DNA of 64,000 nucleotides from Nitrosomonadales bacterium (GTDB lineage Bacteria; Pseudomonadota; Gammaproteobacteria; Burkholderiales; Gallionellaceae): NCBI GenBank assembly GCA_016218415.1, contig JACRED010000008.1, positions 1 to 64,000 of the forward strand, read 5' to 3'. Shown piece by piece: positions 47,730 to 59,921 of this stretch (position 1 is its first letter; each line of letters starts with the position of its first letter). The notes under the pieces were generated by a model. It saw only the letters and a program-made list of their open reading frames with translations, ran no database searches and was not told where the DNA came from. The position numbers and the translations under genes were made by a program.

Positions 47730-48084
47730 TATCCCGGCGGCCAAATTTACTATTGCGCACAGGCTGTTGCGCGAAGATGGTTTTGGCCATGTCGTTCATG
47801 CCGAAAGCATGGCGAATAGACATTTCAAGGTTTTTTTTGTCCAAAATGGCAGAAATAATGCCCGGTTGGGCATAGTCTCGAGCAAAAAGATCTTGCCCAG
47901 AGCAGTGGACAGGAATCGGGTTAAAAGACTAATCCGAGAAACGTTTCGCCAACACAGCATTAAAAGCCGCAAACTGGACGTGGTTGTGATGGTGAGACCG
48001 GCCTATGCTCAAGATGCCAGTATGCAAAACAATAACCTGGCAATGCTACTGGATGGGGTGGAAAATAGATGCGCAGGATTGTGA
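47689..48084 (+). CDS. rnpA: Ribonuclease P protein component
   Basis: Up to 131 residues. The RNR signature is seen in [20 protein letters not shown], with [20 protein letters not shown] before it and [11 protein letters not shown] after it. It helps the RNase P RNA mature tRNA 5' ends. The start is uncertain: the ATG at 47689 lies 41 bases inside rpmH, and GTG codons at 47698 and 47710 are alternatives. All of them overlap rpmH. The end overlaps yidD by 16 bases. Confidence 0.93.
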   Translation: MRVVPEAVQDSQFNIPAAKFTIAHRLLREDGFGHVVHAESMANRHFKVFFVQNGRNNARLGIVSSKKILPRAVDRNRVKRLIRETFRQHSIKSRKLDVVVMVRPAYAQDASMQNNNLAMLLDGVENRCAGL

Positions 48085-48278
48085 TCAAGTTGATACATGG
48101 CTACCAATATCTGATCAGTCCGCTTAGTCCTCCAACGTGCAGGTTCACTCCCACTTGTTCACATTACACCAGCGAGGCCTTGGCCAAGTACGGTGTAATC
48201 AAGGGTGGCTGGCTCGGTATAAAACGATTGTTGCGTTGCAACCCATGGAATCCCGGCGGGTATGACCCCGTACCCTAA
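48069..48278 (+). CDS. yidD: Membrane protein insertion efficiency factor
   Basis: 69 residues. [20 protein letters not shown] and [20 protein letters not shown] carry the three conserved Cys, and the protein ends [12 protein letters not shown] as in the family. YidD assists YidC at the inner membrane. It overlaps rnpA at its start and precedes yidC by 15 bases. Confidence 0.96.
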   Translation: MRRIVIKLIHGYQYLISPLSPPTCRFTPTCSHYTSEALAKYGVIKGGWLGIKRLLRCNPWNPGGYDPVP

Positions 48279-48293
48279 CACTTAGGCTTGATT

Positions 48294-49952
48294 ATGGACC
48301 TACAAAGACTGTTTTTGTTTTTAATCTTCGCCTTTTCGCTGGTACTGGTTTGGGACGGCTGGCAACGCTATCAACATCCTGAAAAGTATGTTCAGCAGGA
48401 GGTGGCGGGCAAGGACACATCCAAGCAGCCAGAACTGTCTGCCGGACAAGGTATGCCCGCCACAAGCGGTGTGCGGGCAGCTATAGCCGAGCAGGCTGCG
48501 CTCCGCGCAAGCGGGAAAACGGTACACGTAAAGACCGACGTCATTGAGGCCGAGATCAGCACTATCGGCGGCGATATCAATCATTTGGCGTTATTGAAGC
48601 ATGCTGATGGGCTGGATAAGAATAAACCGCTGGTGTTGTTTCAGCGCGGCGAGGGTACGCACAATTATGTCGCTCAAAGCGGTCTGTTGGGTGCAGGTTT
48701 GCCTAACCACAACAGTCTGTTTGTTGCGGAGCAAGAAAAATACGAGCTTTCCGGTAATGCTGAACAGCTGCAGGTAAGACTGAACGCAGAAGGCAGTAAT
48801 GCGCTCAAGGTCACGAAAATCATCACATTTCACAAGGCAAGCTATCTGATCGATGTTGCCTACGAACTGGAAAACCCTAGTCAGCAGGCGATAGCGACAA
48901 GCAGTTATTTCCAGCTGATCAGGGATAGTGTGGCGCCGAATGGCAGTTCAGTATTTTTGCCGACTTATACCGGTGTGGCTGTCTATACCGACAAGGAAAA
49001 ATTCAAGAAAGTAGACTTCAAGACCATAGAAAAGGGTCAGGCGGACCATGCCAAACACGCCGAAGACGGCTGGATTGGCATGCTGCAACACTATTTCGTT
49101 GCTGCATGGTTGCCCAGGGAAAAGAGCGACCGTGAGTATTTTACGCGCAAACTGGATGGAGATTTGTACGCCGCAGGGATGGTGCTGCCAGAGCAGACAA
49201 TAGAGCCCGGACAAAAAGCCATCATAAGCTCGACACTTTATGCCGGCCCGGCACAGACGAGTCTGGATAAAATCGCTCCAGGTTTGGGGTTGACCGTGGA
49301 TTACGGCTGGTTGACCATTATTGCCACCCCGATATTCTGGCTGATGTCGCTGTTCAACGACTGGACGCATAATTGGGGCGTTGCCATCATCCTGTTGACC
49401 ATCCTGATCAAGCTGCTGTTTTTCCCGCTTTCGGCGGCAAGCTATCGTTCGATGGCGAAGATGCGCCTGGTTGCGCCCAAGCTGGAAAAGATTAAACAGC
49501 AACATGGCAATGACCGCGAGCAATTGAATCGCGCCATGATGGACCTGTACAAAACCGAGAAAATCAACCCATTGGGAGGCTGCCTGCCGGTACTGATCCA
49601 GATACCGGTATTCATTGCATTGTACTGGTCGATTCTGGCGAGTGTCGAAATGCGGTATGCGCCATTTTTCGGCTGGATAACCGACTTGTCAGCTGCTGAT
49701 CCTTACTACATCCTGCCGGTAATCATGGGGTTGAGCATGGTCGTCCAAATGCGCCTTAACCCCGCCCCGCCGGATCCAATACAGGCCAAGGTTATGCAAA
49801 TCATGCCTATCGCTTTCAGCGTGATGTTCTTTTTCTTTCCCGCTGGACTGGTGTTGTATTCCATCGTGAATAACCTGTTATCTATCGCCCAGCAGTGGTA
49901 TATCACCCGGGCGGCGGAAACCGAGAAAAAAGGTGCTGTTGCCAAACGTTGA
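48294..49952 (+). CDS. yidC: Membrane protein insertase YidC
   Basis: 552 residues from ATG ([20 protein letters not shown], first membrane helix). A large periplasmic beta domain (about 60-330) is followed by the conserved insertase core: [20 protein letters not shown] with the hydrophilic-groove Arg, [20 protein letters not shown], and [20 protein letters not shown]. It inserts inner-membrane proteins, including F-ATPase subunit c encoded downstream. The mnmE start lies 20 bases inside its end. Confidence 0.98.
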   Translation: MDLQRLFLFLIFAFSLVLVWDGWQRYQHPEKYVQQEVAGKDTSKQPELSAGQGMPATSGVRAAIAEQAALRASGKTVHVKTDVIEAEISTIGGDINHLALLKHADGLDKNKPLVLFQRGEGTHNYVAQSGLLGAGLPNHNSLFVAEQEKYELSGNAEQLQVRLNAEGSNALKVTKIITFHKASYLIDVAYELENPSQQAIATSSYFQLIRDSVAPNGSSVFLPTYTGVAVYTDKEKFKKVDFKTIEKGQADHAKHAEDGWIGMLQHYFVAAWLPREKSDREYFTRKLDGDLYAAGMVLPEQTIEPGQKAIISSTLYAGPAQTSLDKIAPGLGLTVDYGWLTIIATPIFWLMSLFNDWTHNWGVAIILLTILIKLLFFPLSAASYRSMAKMRLVAPKLEKIKQQHGNDREQLNRAMMDLYKTEKINPLGGCLPVLIQIPVFIALYWSILASVEMRYAPFFGWITDLSAADPYYILPVIMGLSMVVQMRLNPAPPDPIQAKVMQIMPIAFSVMFFFFPAGLVLYSIVNNLLSIAQQWYITRAAETEKKGAVAKR

Positions 49953-51276
49953 TACCATTGCCGCCATCGCCACCGCGCAGGGGCGGGGTGGTGTGGGGGT
50001 GGTACGGGTTTCCGGTCATAATATCGAGGCAATGGTTGGCGGGATACTGGGCAAGTTGCCCGCCGCTCGGCATGCCACCTTATGCAACTTTCTGGATGTA
50101 AATGGCGACACCCTGGATCAGGGTGTCGCTTTGTATTTTCCGGCCCCGCATTCCTATACTGGTGAACATGTGCTCGAATTGCACGGGCACGGCGGACCGG
50201 CTGTGCTGCAATTGCTGCTGAACCGCTGTCTGGATCTGGGCGCGCGGCTCGCGCAACCCGGCGAATTCACGCGGCGCGCCTTCCTGAACAACAAGCTCGA
50301 TCTGGCGCAGGCGGAAAGTGTCGCTGACCTGATCGATGCCAATACTGCAGAAGCGGCGCGCAGTGCGATGCGCTCGCTGCGCGGGGAGTTCTCGGCCGCC
50401 ATACACAGCCTGGTGGACAGGTTGATCCATCTGCGCATGCTGGTTGAGGCGATGCTGGATTTTCCAGAAGAGGAGGTGGATGCCGTCGACATCGAGCAGC
50501 GCGATGCGCTACTAAAGGATATCCGGTTGCGCCTGCAACACACGCTGGAAACCGCAAAACAGGGTTGTTTGCTGCGCGAGGGTGCGCATGTGGTGATTGC
50601 CGGACAACCGAACGTCGGTAAATCCAGCCTGCTGAACCAGCTTTCCGGTGAAGACGTGGCGCTGGTCAGCGACATCCCTGGCACCACCCGCGATGTCATA
50701 CGCCAGGCTATCCAGATACGCGGTGTCCCGTTGCATATCATGGACACGGCCGGATTGCGCGAATCAGAAGATGTCGTGGAGAACATGGGCATCGCGCGCA
50801 CTCGCCAGACGCTACATCGCGCCGATCTGATTCTGGTGTTGCTGGATGCCAGCAAGGGGATCACGGCGCAGGATGAGGCCATTCTTGCAGGGTTGCCGGC
50901 AGATATCCCGCAATTGCTGGTGCTGAACAAGGTGGATCTGATGAGCGGCCCCCATCCCCAATTGCGGGGGGCGATGCCAGACGTACGTGTCTCGGCCAAG
51001 ACGGGCGAGGGGATAGAGACGTTGCGCGACAGGCTGCTGGAGGGAGTGGGATGGCGCGACCAGGAAAGCGGTGCGTTCATGGCGCGGGAACGCCATTTGC
51101 GCGCGCTGGCATTGGCGCAAAACCATCTGCTTCAAGCGAGTGGGGTCGTTGGACGCGCGGAGTTGTTCGCTGAAGAGTTGCGGCTGGCGCAGCGCGCGCT
51201 GAACGAGATCACCGGCGAATTCACCTCCGATGACTTGCTCGGCGAGATATTTTCCCGGTTCTGCATCGGAAAATAA
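49933..51276 (+). CDS. mnmE: tRNA modification GTPase MnmE
   Basis: 447 residues with a likely GTG start overlapping yidC. The N-terminal formyl-THF domain starts [20 protein letters not shown]. The G domain has G1 [15 protein letters not shown]2 GTTRD, G3 [10 protein letters not shown] and G4 LNKVDL. The C-terminus FCIGK carries the catalytic Cys. With MnmG it makes cmnm5U34 in tRNAs. mnmG follows after 85 bases holding a parS site. Confidence 0.98.
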   Translation: MLLPNVDTIAAIATAQGRGGVGVVRVSGHNIEAMVGGILGKLPAARHATLCNFLDVNGDTLDQGVALYFPAPHSYTGEHVLELHGHGGPAVLQLLLNRCLDLGARLAQPGEFTRRAFLNNKLDLAQAESVADLIDANTAEAARSAMRSLRGEFSAAIHSLVDRLIHLRMLVEAMLDFPEEEVDAVDIEQRDALLKDIRLRLQHTLETAKQGCLLREGAHVVIAGQPNVGKSSLLNQLSGEDVALVSDIPGTTRDVIRQAIQIRGVPLHIMDTAGLRESEDVVENMGIARTRQTLHRADLILVLLDASKGITAQDEAILAGLPADIPQLLVLNKVDLMSGPHPQLRGAMPDVRVSAKTGEGIETLRDRLLEGVGWRDQESGAFMARERHLRALALAQNHLLQASGVVGRAELFAEELRLAQRALNEITGEFTSDDLLGEIFSRFCIGK

Positions 51277-51283
51277 TTTAACC

Positions 51284-51299
51284 TGTTTCACGTGAAACA
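51284..51299. promoter_or_regulatory. parS site 2 (ParB-binding, perfect palindrome)
   Basis: TGTTTCACGTGAAACA is the fully palindromic parS consensus. It lies just after the mnmE stop and 63 bases before the mnmG ATG, about 6.5 kb from site 1. Confidence 0.95.
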
Positions 51300-51361
51300 A
51301 CGCGTTTTGGATTATGGGTGCGCTGAGGTATGATGCGCGTCCTTTCCGAAGCAGCGATGCC

Positions 51362-53263
51362 ATGAAATTTCCAGATGTCTTTGATGTGATTGTGGTGGGC
51401 GGAGGGCATGCCGGTACCGAGGCAGCCCTGACGAGCGCGCGCGCAGGTTGCAGGACGCTGCTGCTAAGCCACAACATCGAGACGCTGGGGCAGATGTCCT
51501 GCAACCCATCCATAGGTGGAATCGGCAAAGGACATCTGGTCAAGGAAGTGGATGCGCTCGGTGGCGCAATGGCAGCCGCTACCGACGAAGGCGGTATCCA
51601 GTTTCGCATCCTGAATTCCAGCAAGGGGCCGGCAGTGCGTGCTACCCGCGCGCAGGCCGACCGTATCCTATACAAACAAGCCATCCGAACCCGTCTGGAA
51701 AATCAGGCCAACCTGTGGTTGTTCCAGCAAGCGGTGGACGACCTGCTGGTCGAACAGGACAGGGTGTGCGGGGTGGTTACCCAGCTTGGTTTGCGCTTCA
51801 GCGCAAAAACCGTGGTGCTGACGACGGGCACGTTTTTATCCGGGCTGATCCATGTCGGGCAGGCGAATTACCAGGCGGGCCGCGCTGGCGATCCGCCGTC
51901 CATCAGTCTGGCGCATCGTCTGCGCGAATTGAAGTTGCCGGTAGGGCGGCTGAAAACCGGCACGCCTCCGCGCATCGACGGACGTACCATCGATTATTCG
52001 GTGATGCAGGAACAGCCCGGCGACAATCCCGTGCCGGTATTTTCATTCATGGGCAATGCAGCCCAACATCCCAGGCAGTTGCCGTGCTGGATCACAGAGA
52101 CCAATCAGCGTACCCATGACATCATCCGGGGCGGGCTGGATCGTTCGCCGCTGTTTACGGGCGTGATAGAAGGGGTGGGCCCGCGCTATTGTCCGTCGAT
52201 TGAAGACAAGATCACCCGCTTTGCCGACAAGTCCTCGCACCAGATTTTCCTCGAGCCGGAGGGGCTAACAACTCACGAGATATATCCAAACGGGATTTCC
52301 ACCAGCCTGCCGTTCGATGTGCAGCTGGACTTGGTGCGTTCGATCAAAGGGCTGGAAAATGCGCATATCCTGCGTTCCGGCTATGCGATCGAGTACGATT
52401 ATTTCGACCCGCGCGGTCTGAAAAGCTCGCTGGAAACCAAGGCGATACAGGGATTGTTTTTTGCCGGACAGATCAACGGCACTACCGGCTACGAAGAGGC
52501 TGCAGCACAGGGTTTGCTGGCCGGTATCAATGCCGCACTGCAGGCAAGCGAGCGGGATGCGTGGTGTCCGCGTCGCGATGAAGCATATCTTGGCGTGATG
52601 GTGGATGACCTGATTACGTCAGGCGCTTCGGAGCCGTACCGTATGTTCACCAGTCGCGCCGAATACCGCTTGCAGTTGCGCGAGGATAATGCCGACCTGC
52701 GTTTGACCGAGACCGGGCGCAAGCTGGGTATTGTGGATGATATGCGTTGGCAGGCATTCGAACAAAAGCGCGAGGCGATCGCACGCGAGCAGGAGCGCCT
52801 GCGCGGCACCTGGGTGAACCCACGCAACCTGCCGGAAACGGAGGCGGTGCGCGTGCTGGGCAAGCCTATTGAGCGCGAGTATTCACTGCATGAGCTGCTG
52901 CGCCGCCCGGATGTGAATTATGCCGGCCTGCTGAGTTTGCCGGGTGCGGGTGAGGCCGTGACCGACGAAAAAGTTGCCGAACAGGTGGAAATCCAGGCGA
53001 AATATCACGGTTACATTGAACGGCAGCGCGACGAGATCGGGCGCAGCGAACAATATGAAACGTTGCCGTTGCCGGGAAATCTGGACTATCGCGAGGTGCG
53101 CGGGTTGTCCATCGAGGTGCAACAAAAGCTCAACCAGCATAAACCGGAAACCGTAGGTCAGGCAGCACGGATTTCCGGGGTTACCCCGGCGGCGATTTCG
53201 CTGCTGCTGGTGCACCTGAAGCGCGGATTTCGCGATGACCAGACTGACAAGAAGCGCGCGTGA
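51362..53263 (+). CDS. mnmG: tRNA uridine 5-carboxymethylaminomethyl modification enzyme MnmG
   Basis: 633 residues from the ATG at 51362; the track start at 51314 adds 16 unsupported residues. The FAD motif is [60 protein letters not shown] and [20 protein letters not shown] are family blocks. It works as a complex with MnmE. The stop overlaps the rsmG GTG start. Confidence 0.98.
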   Translation: MKFPDVFDVIVVGGGHAGTEAALTSARAGCRTLLLSHNIETLGQMSCNPSIGGIGKGHLVKEVDALGGAMAAATDEGGIQFRILNSSKGPAVRATRAQADRILYKQAIRTRLENQANLWLFQQAVDDLLVEQDRVCGVVTQLGLRFSAKTVVLTTGTFLSGLIHVGQANYQAGRAGDPPSISLAHRLRELKLPVGRLKTGTPPRIDGRTIDYSVMQEQPGDNPVPVFSFMGNAAQHPRQLPCWITETNQRTHDIIRGGLDRSPLFTGVIEGVGPRYCPSIEDKITRFADKSSHQIFLEPEGLTTHEIYPNGISTSLPFDVQLDLVRSIKGLENAHILRSGYAIEYDYFDPRGLKSSLETKAIQGLFFAGQINGTTGYEEAAAQGLLAGINAALQASERDAWCPRRDEAYLGVMVDDLITSGASEPYRMFTSRAEYRLQLREDNADLRLTETGRKLGIVDDMRWQAFEQKREAIAREQERLRGTWVNPRNLPETEAVRVLGKPIEREYSLHELLRRPDVNYAGLLSLPGAGEAVTDEKVAEQVEIQAKYHGYIERQRDEIGRSEQYETLPLPGNLDYREVRGLSIEVQQKLNQHKPETVGQAARISGVTPAAISLLLVHLKRGFRDDQTDKKRA

Positions 53264-53916
53264 GCAACGGCGACAAACTGCAGCGCGGGATCGCGCAGTT
53301 GGGACTGGCGCTGGGCGCGGAAGAACAGAAAAAGCTGCTGGCGTATCTGGTGTTACTCGACAAGTGGAACAAGGTCTATAACCTGACCGCGATCCGAGAT
53401 CCGCACCAGATGGTGAGCAATCACTTGCTTGACAGCCTTGCGGTATTGCCGCATTTATGGCCGGGCAGGTGGCTGGATGTGGGATGCGGTGCTGGATTGC
53501 CGGGGGTGGTGTTGGCGGTTGCCCGCCCGGATTGGCAATTCATAATGCTGGACAGCAACAGCAAGAAAACCAGTTTCGTGCAGCAGGCGATAATCGAACT
53601 GGATTTGAAAAATGCGAGCGTTCACTGCGCTCGCGTCGAAGAGTGGCAGCCACAGGAAAGGTTTGACGGAATCATTTCCAGGGCGTTTACCGAACTGGGC
53701 GATTTTTTGCGCGTTACCAGGCATCTGATGGTCGAGGGTGGGCGATGGGCGGCAATGAAGGGTGCGCCGGAACGGGAATTGGCGGGCGTGGCGGATGGCT
53801 GCAGGGTGGAACGCGTTATACAGCTACAAGTGCCGGGATTGCAGGCGGCACGCAGTCTGGTGATTGCATCATGTTCTATGACTGAGCGCGATGAAAAGGG
53901 GAGCAAAGCGATATGA
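53260..53916 (+). CDS. rsmG: 16S rRNA (guanine527-N7)-methyltransferase
   Basis: 218 residues, GTG start overlapping the mnmG TGA by four bases. [20 protein letters not shown] and [13 protein letters not shown] lead into the SAM motif [40 protein letters not shown] is also conserved. Its stop overlaps the parA ATG by four bases. Confidence 0.97.
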   Translation: MSNGDKLQRGIAQLGLALGAEEQKKLLAYLVLLDKWNKVYNLTAIRDPHQMVSNHLLDSLAVLPHLWPGRWLDVGCGAGLPGVVLAVARPDWQFIMLDSNSKKTSFVQQAIIELDLKNASVHCARVEEWQPQERFDGIISRAFTELGDFLRVTRHLMVEGGRWAAMKGAPERELAGVADGCRVERVIQLQVPGLQAARSLVIASCSMTERDEKGSKAI

Positions 53917-54695
53917 CGAAAATATTGGCGATAACCAACCAGAAAGGTGGGGTGGGCAAGACCACAACTACTGTGAATCTGGCCGCAAGCCTTGCTGCAG
54001 CCAAACAGCGCGTGCTGCTGATCGACCTCGATCCGCAGGGCAATGCCACCATGGGCAGTGGTATTGACAAGCGCGATCTCCAGACTAGTGTCTACGATGT
54101 ATTGCTGGGCAGCAAATCCGTCGCAGAAGTGCGCCTTCGTTCGGAAACCGGAAAATATGATTTGTTGGCAGCCAACCGGGATTTGGCGGGGGCCGAAATC
54201 GAACTGGTAGATTTGCCTCACAGAGAAACCCGGTTGCGGGATGCGGTGCAACAGGTTGCGGCAGAGTATGACTTTGTTCTTATTGACTGTCCGCCCGCGC
54301 TTAATCTGTTGACTTTGAACGGCTTGTGTGCGGCCAAATCAGTGATGATCCCGATGCAATGCGAATATTACGCACTGGAGGGGTTGAGCGATCTCGTAAA
54401 CACGATTCGAAAAGTACGTGCCAATCTGAACCCTGAATTGGAAATTGAGGGTTTGCTGCGCACCATGTTCGATCCGCGCAATGCGCTGGCGCAACAGGTT
54501 TCCGACCAGCTGCAGGAACACTTCGGCAGCAAGGTTTACCGCACGGTGATTCCGCGCAATGTGCGGCTGGCGGAAGCGCCCAGCTATGGTGTGCCGGTGT
54601 TGTATCACGATAAATTATCCAAGGGTACTCAAGCTTATCTGGCTCTGGCTGGAGAGTTGTTAAATAACGCAGCGCAACCCGCTGTGACGGCGTAA
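53913..54695 (+). CDS. parA: Chromosome partitioning ATPase ParA (Soj)
   Basis: 260 residues. The deviant Walker A is NQKGGVGKTTTTVNLAASLA, the Walker A' strand is VLLIDLDPQGNATMGSG and Walker B is FVLIDCPPALNLLTLNGLCA. The small size and lack of an N-terminal DNA-binding domain mark the chromosomal type. It positions ParB-parS origin regions. It starts inside rsmG's stop and precedes parB by 8 bases. Confidence 0.97.
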   Translation: MTKILAITNQKGGVGKTTTTVNLAASLAAAKQRVLLIDLDPQGNATMGSGIDKRDLQTSVYDVLLGSKSVAEVRLRSETGKYDLLAANRDLAGAEIELVDLPHRETRLRDAVQQVAAEYDFVLIDCPPALNLLTLNGLCAAKSVMIPMQCEYYALEGLSDLVNTIRKVRANLNPELEIEGLLRTMFDPRNALAQQVSDQLQEHFGSKVYRTVIPRNVRLAEAPSYGVPVLYHDKLSKGTQAYLALAGELLNNAAQPAVTA

Positions 54696-54703
54696 AGGGA
54701 ACA

Positions 54704-55561
54704 ATGATGGCGAAACTGCATAAAGGATTGGGTCGAGGTTTGGATGCGCTGCTGTCCGGCGGCAAAAGCGAAAAAGACGAGGTGATGCGGGATTTGAATG
54801 TCACTCTGCTCAAGCCGGGAAAGTACCAGCCGCGTTCGCATATGGACAAGGCGTCGCTGAATGAATTGGCGGCTTCCATCAAGGCTCAGGGCATCATGCA
54901 GCCGATACTGGTGCGCCAGATGGCGGACAGCAGCTATGAAATCATTGCCGGTGAAAGGCGCTGGCGGGCCGCCCAGTTGGCGGGATTGACGCATGTGCCG
55001 GTGCTGGTGCGCAGCGTTCCGGACAACGCGGCATTGGCGATGGCCTTGATTGAAAATATCCAGCGTGAAAATCTGAATCCGCTGGAAGAAGCGATAGGCA
55101 TACAAAGGCTGATCGACGAATTCAAGATGACACATCAGGTCGCAGCGGATGCAGTGGGCCGATCCCGCAGTGCGGCCAGCAATTTATTGCGCCTGCTGAA
55201 TCTGCCAAAAGACGTGCAGGACATGCTGATGGAAAACAAGCTGGACATGGGCCATGCGCGCGCCCTGCTGGGATTGGAGGGTGCGCAGCAGATCAGTGCT
55301 GCAAACAAGATTGTCCTGGAAGGGCTTTCGGTGCGCGAGGCGGAGAGCTTGGTGCAAGGTTTGTCCAATCCAGAACGCAAAACAGTCCAAAAACATAAAA
55401 AACCCAGTCGCGATGTTTTGCGCTTGCAGGAAGAGCTATCACAGCATATGGGAACCAACGTGATAATCAAGCCCGGAAAAAAGGGGGCGGGGAAGTTGAT
55501 TATCGATTATGCAAGCCATGATTACCTTGATAGTTTGATAGGTTATTTGAAAAAAATTTGA
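54704..55561 (+). CDS. parB: Chromosome partitioning protein ParB (Spo0J)
   Basis: 285 residues. The N-terminus KLHKGLGRGLDALLSGG precedes the CTPase motifs IMQPILVRQMADSSYEIIAG and GERRWRAA. The ENIQRENLNPLEEA block follows, then the HTH QVAADAVGRSRSAASNLLRL. The C-terminal dimer domain ends in DYASHDYLDSLIGYL. It loads at parS; two sites are within this window. The ATG-ATG start leaves a choice of three bases. Confidence 0.97.
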   Translation: MMAKLHKGLGRGLDALLSGGKSEKDEVMRDLNVTLLKPGKYQPRSHMDKASLNELAASIKAQGIMQPILVRQMADSSYEIIAGERRWRAAQLAGLTHVPVLVRSVPDNAALAMALIENIQRENLNPLEEAIGIQRLIDEFKMTHQVAADAVGRSRSAASNLLRLLNLPKDVQDMLMENKLDMGHARALLGLEGAQQISAANKIVLEGLSVREAESLVQGLSNPERKTVQKHKKPSRDVLRLQEELSQHMGTNVIIKPGKKGAGKLIIDYASHDYLDSLIGYLKKI

Positions 55562-55570
55562 GGCGAGGGC

Positions 55571-55600
55571 TTGACTTCAGCGAAGGTAATCAAAGACAAT
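55571..55600 (+). promoter_or_regulatory. Likely promoter of the atp operon
   Basis: TTGACT (55571-55576) and GACAAT (55595-55600) with an 18-base spacer, just after the parB stop and about 55 bases before the atpI start. A short inverted pair CTTCGG / CCGAAG lies between it and atpI. Confidence 0.5.
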
Positions 55601-55654
55601 GCGCAGGCTTCGGATATCCTCGGGCACCGAAGGGACGAATAGGGTGCACAACGG

Positions 55655-56041
55655 GTGGAAGATACAAAAGTAACAATAAGCCGGGCCTTCAAGGACGCGG
55701 CACGCTGGCAAATAATCACGACGATGTTATTGGCGCTTACTGCATGGGTGCTCGTGGGTATGCACGCTGCAGTTTCCGTTTTTGCGGGCGGCGCATCGGT
55801 TCTGGTCGGTGGTTACGTTGGAGTGGCTACAGTACGCAGCCGAAACAACGCCGCGTCAGGGTTGATTCTGATAACACTGCTTAAGGCCGAAGTGGTCAGG
55901 ATTGCGGTGATATCGTTGCTGTTGCTGGCAACATTCAGGTTTTACAAGGGGCTGGTTCCGCTGGCTCTTATTGGCGGGCTAGCAGCCGCCGTGCTGATAT
56001 CCGGCGCAGGGCTGCGAACCTTGGGAAATGTTAATAAATAA
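55655..56041 (+). CDS. atpI: ATP synthase protein I
   Basis: 128 residues with a GTG start and four predicted membrane helices (IITTMLLALTAWVLVGMHAA, GGASVLVGGYVGVATVRS, IAVISLLLLATFRFYKGL, LALIGGLAAAVLISGAGLRT). This is the AtpI family, an assembly helper of the c-ring found at the head of atp operons. Ribosome binding site support is weak. atpB follows after 13 bases. Confidence 0.88.
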   Translation: MEDTKVTISRAFKDAARWQIITTMLLALTAWVLVGMHAAVSVFAGGASVLVGGYVGVATVRSRNNAASGLILITLLKAEVVRIAVISLLLLATFRFYKGLVPLALIGGLAAAVLISGAGLRTLGNVNK

Positions 56042-56054
56042 TCAGGTTTTTTGA

Positions 56055-57171
<1,117 letters not shown>

Positions 57172-57219
57172 CCTGAATTTGCATAGCCATAACGGCTAAG
57201 ACAGACGTAGGAAGTTAAA

Positions 57220-57690
57220 ATGAATATTAATCTGACACTGATTGCACAAGCGATGTCGTTTGCCATTTTGATATGGTTTACGGTGAAGTTTGTCTGGCCG
57301 CCTTTGCTGGCCGCGATCGAAAACCGTCAAAAGACCATTGCCGATGGTTTGGCTGCCGGTGAACGTGGCAAGCACGATCTGGAAATGGCTGCCAAGCGTT
57401 CTGCCGAAATCATTCGCGAAGCGAAGGAAAAGGCGGCGGAAATTATCGGCAATGCTGAAAAGCGCGGAACTGAAATCGTTGAAGCTGAAAAAGCCAAAGC
57501 CAAAGTGGAAGGCGACCGCATCATTACGGGAGCACAAGCCGAGATTGAGCAAGAGGTGTTTCGTGCCAGGGAACAGTTGCGCACCCAGGTGTCTGCAATT
57601 GCATTGGCGGGCGCAGGCAAGATTCTGGGGCGCGAAATTGACGCCAAAGCACATAACGATTTGCTTGAAAAGCTCGTCGCGGAAATCTGA
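57220..57690 (+). CDS. atpF: ATP synthase subunit b
   Basis: 156 residues: one N-terminal membrane helix (LIAQAMSFAILIWFTVKFVW), then a long charged helix (AAKRSAEIIREAKEKAAEII, GTEIVEAEKAKAKVEGDRII). This is the peripheral stalk. It starts 48 bases after atpE and is followed by atpH after 5 bases. Confidence 0.97.
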   Translation: MNINLTLIAQAMSFAILIWFTVKFVWPPLLAAIENRQKTIADGLAAGERGKHDLEMAAKRSAEIIREAKEKAAEIIGNAEKRGTEIVEAEKAKAKVEGDRIITGAQAEIEQEVFRAREQLRTQVSAIALAGAGKILGREIDAKAHNDLLEKLVAEI

Positions 57691-57695
57691 TCGCC

Positions 57696-58229
57696 ATGTC
57701 ACAAGCCAATACTATAGCTAGACCATACGCTCAAGCGGCGTTTGATGAAGCGCGACATCTGGGCGATTTGAAGGGGTGGTCTGGTGTGCTGAGAACCCTC
57801 GCAGAATCGCTGTGCAATCCCGAGGTGCAAGCAGTCGTAGGCAGTCCTCGCGTCGCCAAAAACAAGGTTGAAGAGTTGGTGATGGCATTGTGCGGAAATC
57901 AACTTTCTGCCCAGCAGCGCAACTTCATCCGCGTGTTGGTGGATGGCCACCGCCTTGATGTGGTGACAGAAATCCTGGTTATGTATGAGGCGTTGCGCGC
58001 CGAGGCGGAGAAGTTTGCCGAGGTTACGGTGTCTTCAGCATTTGAGTTGAGCGAAGCCCAACAACAAAAGATAGCCGCCGCACTCAAGGTGCGGATGCAA
58101 CGAGAAATCAAGTTAAGCTGCAAGGTAGATAAAAATTTGCTGGGTGGTATTGTGATCCGCGCCGAAGACAAGGTAATCGATGGTTCGGCCCGCACCCGTT
58201 TGGGCGAAATGGCAAACGCCCTGGCCTGA
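57696..58229 (+). CDS. atpH: ATP synthase subunit delta
   Basis: 177 residues: IARPYAQAAFDEARHLGDLK at the N-terminus, then LSAQQRNFIRVLVDGHRLDV and the C-terminal LLGGIVIRAEDKVIDGSART. It joins the b stalk to the F1 head. The 137-base spacer after it is unusual for the inside of an atp operon and holds an inverted-repeat element. Confidence 0.97.
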   Translation: MSQANTIARPYAQAAFDEARHLGDLKGWSGVLRTLAESLCNPEVQAVVGSPRVAKNKVEELVMALCGNQLSAQQRNFIRVLVDGHRLDVVTEILVMYEALRAEAEKFAEVTVSSAFELSEAQQQKIAAALKVRMQREIKLSCKVDKNLLGGIVIRAEDKVIDGSARTRLGEMANALA

Positions 58230-58235
58230 TGCAGG

Positions 58236-58333
58236 GAACCTCTGAATTCAGGGTTTACCGAACGCCGGGTAATAAGACACTAGGCTAACAGGCAAGAAGC
58301 ATGACGATGCGGCAATCTGAACTCTAGAGGTTC
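58236..58333. repeat. Small element with imperfect terminal inverted repeats between atpH and atpA
   Basis: GAACCTCTGAATTCAG (58236-58251) and CTGAACTCTAGAGGTTC (58317-58333) are imperfect inverted arms of a 98-base piece with no ORF. It looks like a MITE or a long hairpin RNA. It leaves the atpA ribosome binding region (AAGGAAATGACAG before the ATG) intact, so the operon can still be expressed. Confidence 0.5.
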
Positions 58334-58366
58334 TCATAAAGATTTATCAAGATAAGGAAATGACAG

Positions 58367-59908
58367 ATGAAGCTCAACCCTTCTGAAATTAGCAGTTTGA
58401 TTCGCAGTCGCATCGAAAATTTCGAAGCGCTGACCCAGGCGCGCACCGAAGGTACGGTGGTCAGCGTGACTGACGGTATCGTCCGTGTTCACGGGCTTTC
58501 CGATGTGATGCAGGGTGAGATGCTGGAATTCCCCGGCAATACCTTCGGGCTGGCGCTGAATCTTGAGCGTGACTCGGTGGGTGCTGTGGTTTTGGGCGAA
58601 TACGAACACATTACCGAAGGCGACACTGTCAAGTGCACAGGCCGCATTCTGGAAGTTCCGGTAGGTCCGGAATTGTGCGGACGCGTTGTGAACGCGCTGG
58701 GCCAGCCCATAGACGGCAAAGGACCGGTCAACGCCAAGATGACCGACAAGATCGAAAAAGTCGCCCCGGGCGTTATCGCCCGCAAGTCTGTTGATCAGCC
58801 TGTGCAAACTGGCCTGAAGTCCATCGACTCGATGGTTCCGATCGGCCGCGGCCAGCGCGAATTGATTATCGGCGACCGCCAGACCGGCAAGACAGCGGTG
58901 GCAGTAGACGCGATCATCAACCAGAAGGGTCAGAACATGATCTGCGTGTACGTGGCGATCGGGCAAAAAGCCTCGACCATCGCCAACGTAGTGCGCAAAC
59001 TTGAAGAACACGGCGCGCTGGGATATACCATCGTCGTTGCAGCGACCGCTTCCGATTCTGCCGCAATGCAATTCCTGGCACCGTACGCCGGTTGCACCAT
59101 GGGGGAGTATTTCCGTGATCGCGGCGAAGATGCACTGATCGTTTATGATGACCTGACCAAGCAAGCTTGGGCATATCGTCAGATTTCCCTGCTGTTGCGC
59201 CGTCCGCCCGGTCGTGAAGCTTATCCCGGCGACGTGTTCTACCTGCACTCCCGTCTGCTGGAACGCGCAGCCCGCGTGAATGCCGACTACGTTGAAGCGT
59301 TCACCAAGGGCGCAGTCAAGGGCAAGACAGGTTCGCTGACCGCATTGCCTATTATCGAAACGCAGGCCGGCGACGTGTCCGCTTTCGTTCCAACCAACGT
59401 GATTTCGATCACCGACGGCCAAATCTTCCTTGAAACAGATCTGTTCAACTCCGGCATTCGTCCCGCGATCAACGCCGGCGTTTCGGTATCCCGCGTGGGC
59501 GGTGCAGCACAGACCAAAGTCATCAAGAAACTCGGTGGCGGTGTGCGTCTGGCACTGGCCCAATACCGTGAATTGGCGGCATTCGCGCAGTTCGCGTCGG
59601 ATCTGGACGAGGCGACCCGCAAGCAGCTGGAGCGCGGACGCCTGGTAACCGAATTGATGAAACAGTTGCAGTATTCCCCGTTGTCGGTTGCAGCGATGGC
59701 CGTCACATTGTTTTCGGTCAACAAAGGCTATTTTGACGACGTTGCGGTGAACAAGGCACTGGCATTCGAGTCGGCCTTGCATGCCAGTCTGAAATCCAAT
59801 AACAAGGCTTTGATGGACGCGATTGAGTCCAGCAAGGATTTGAACGCCGATAATGAAAAACTGCTGACTGCCGCAATTGAGAAATTCAAGGCAACGGCTG
59901 TTTACTAA
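58367..59908 (+). CDS. atpA: ATP synthase subunit alpha
   Basis: 513 residues. The P-loop region is [55 protein letters not shown] and the signature [19 protein letters not shown] are present. It is the non-catalytic nucleotide-binding subunit of F1. atpG follows after 13 bases. Confidence 0.99.
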   Translation: MKLNPSEISSLIRSRIENFEALTQARTEGTVVSVTDGIVRVHGLSDVMQGEMLEFPGNTFGLALNLERDSVGAVVLGEYEHITEGDTVKCTGRILEVPVGPELCGRVVNALGQPIDGKGPVNAKMTDKIEKVAPGVIARKSVDQPVQTGLKSIDSMVPIGRGQRELIIGDRQTGKTAVAVDAIINQKGQNMICVYVAIGQKASTIANVVRKLEEHGALGYTIVVAATASDSAAMQFLAPYAGCTMGEYFRDRGEDALIVYDDLTKQAWAYRQISLLLRRPPGREAYPGDVFYLHSRLLERAARVNADYVEAFTKGAVKGKTGSLTALPIIETQAGDVSAFVPTNVISITDGQIFLETDLFNSGIRPAINAGVSVSRVGGAAQTKVIKKLGGGVRLALAQYRELAAFAQFASDLDEATRKQLERGRLVTELMKQLQYSPLSVAAMAVTLFSVNKGYFDDVAVNKALAFESALHASLKSNNKALMDAIESSKDLNADNEKLLTAAIEKFKATAVY

Positions 59909-59921
59909 GGCGGGGTGAGAA

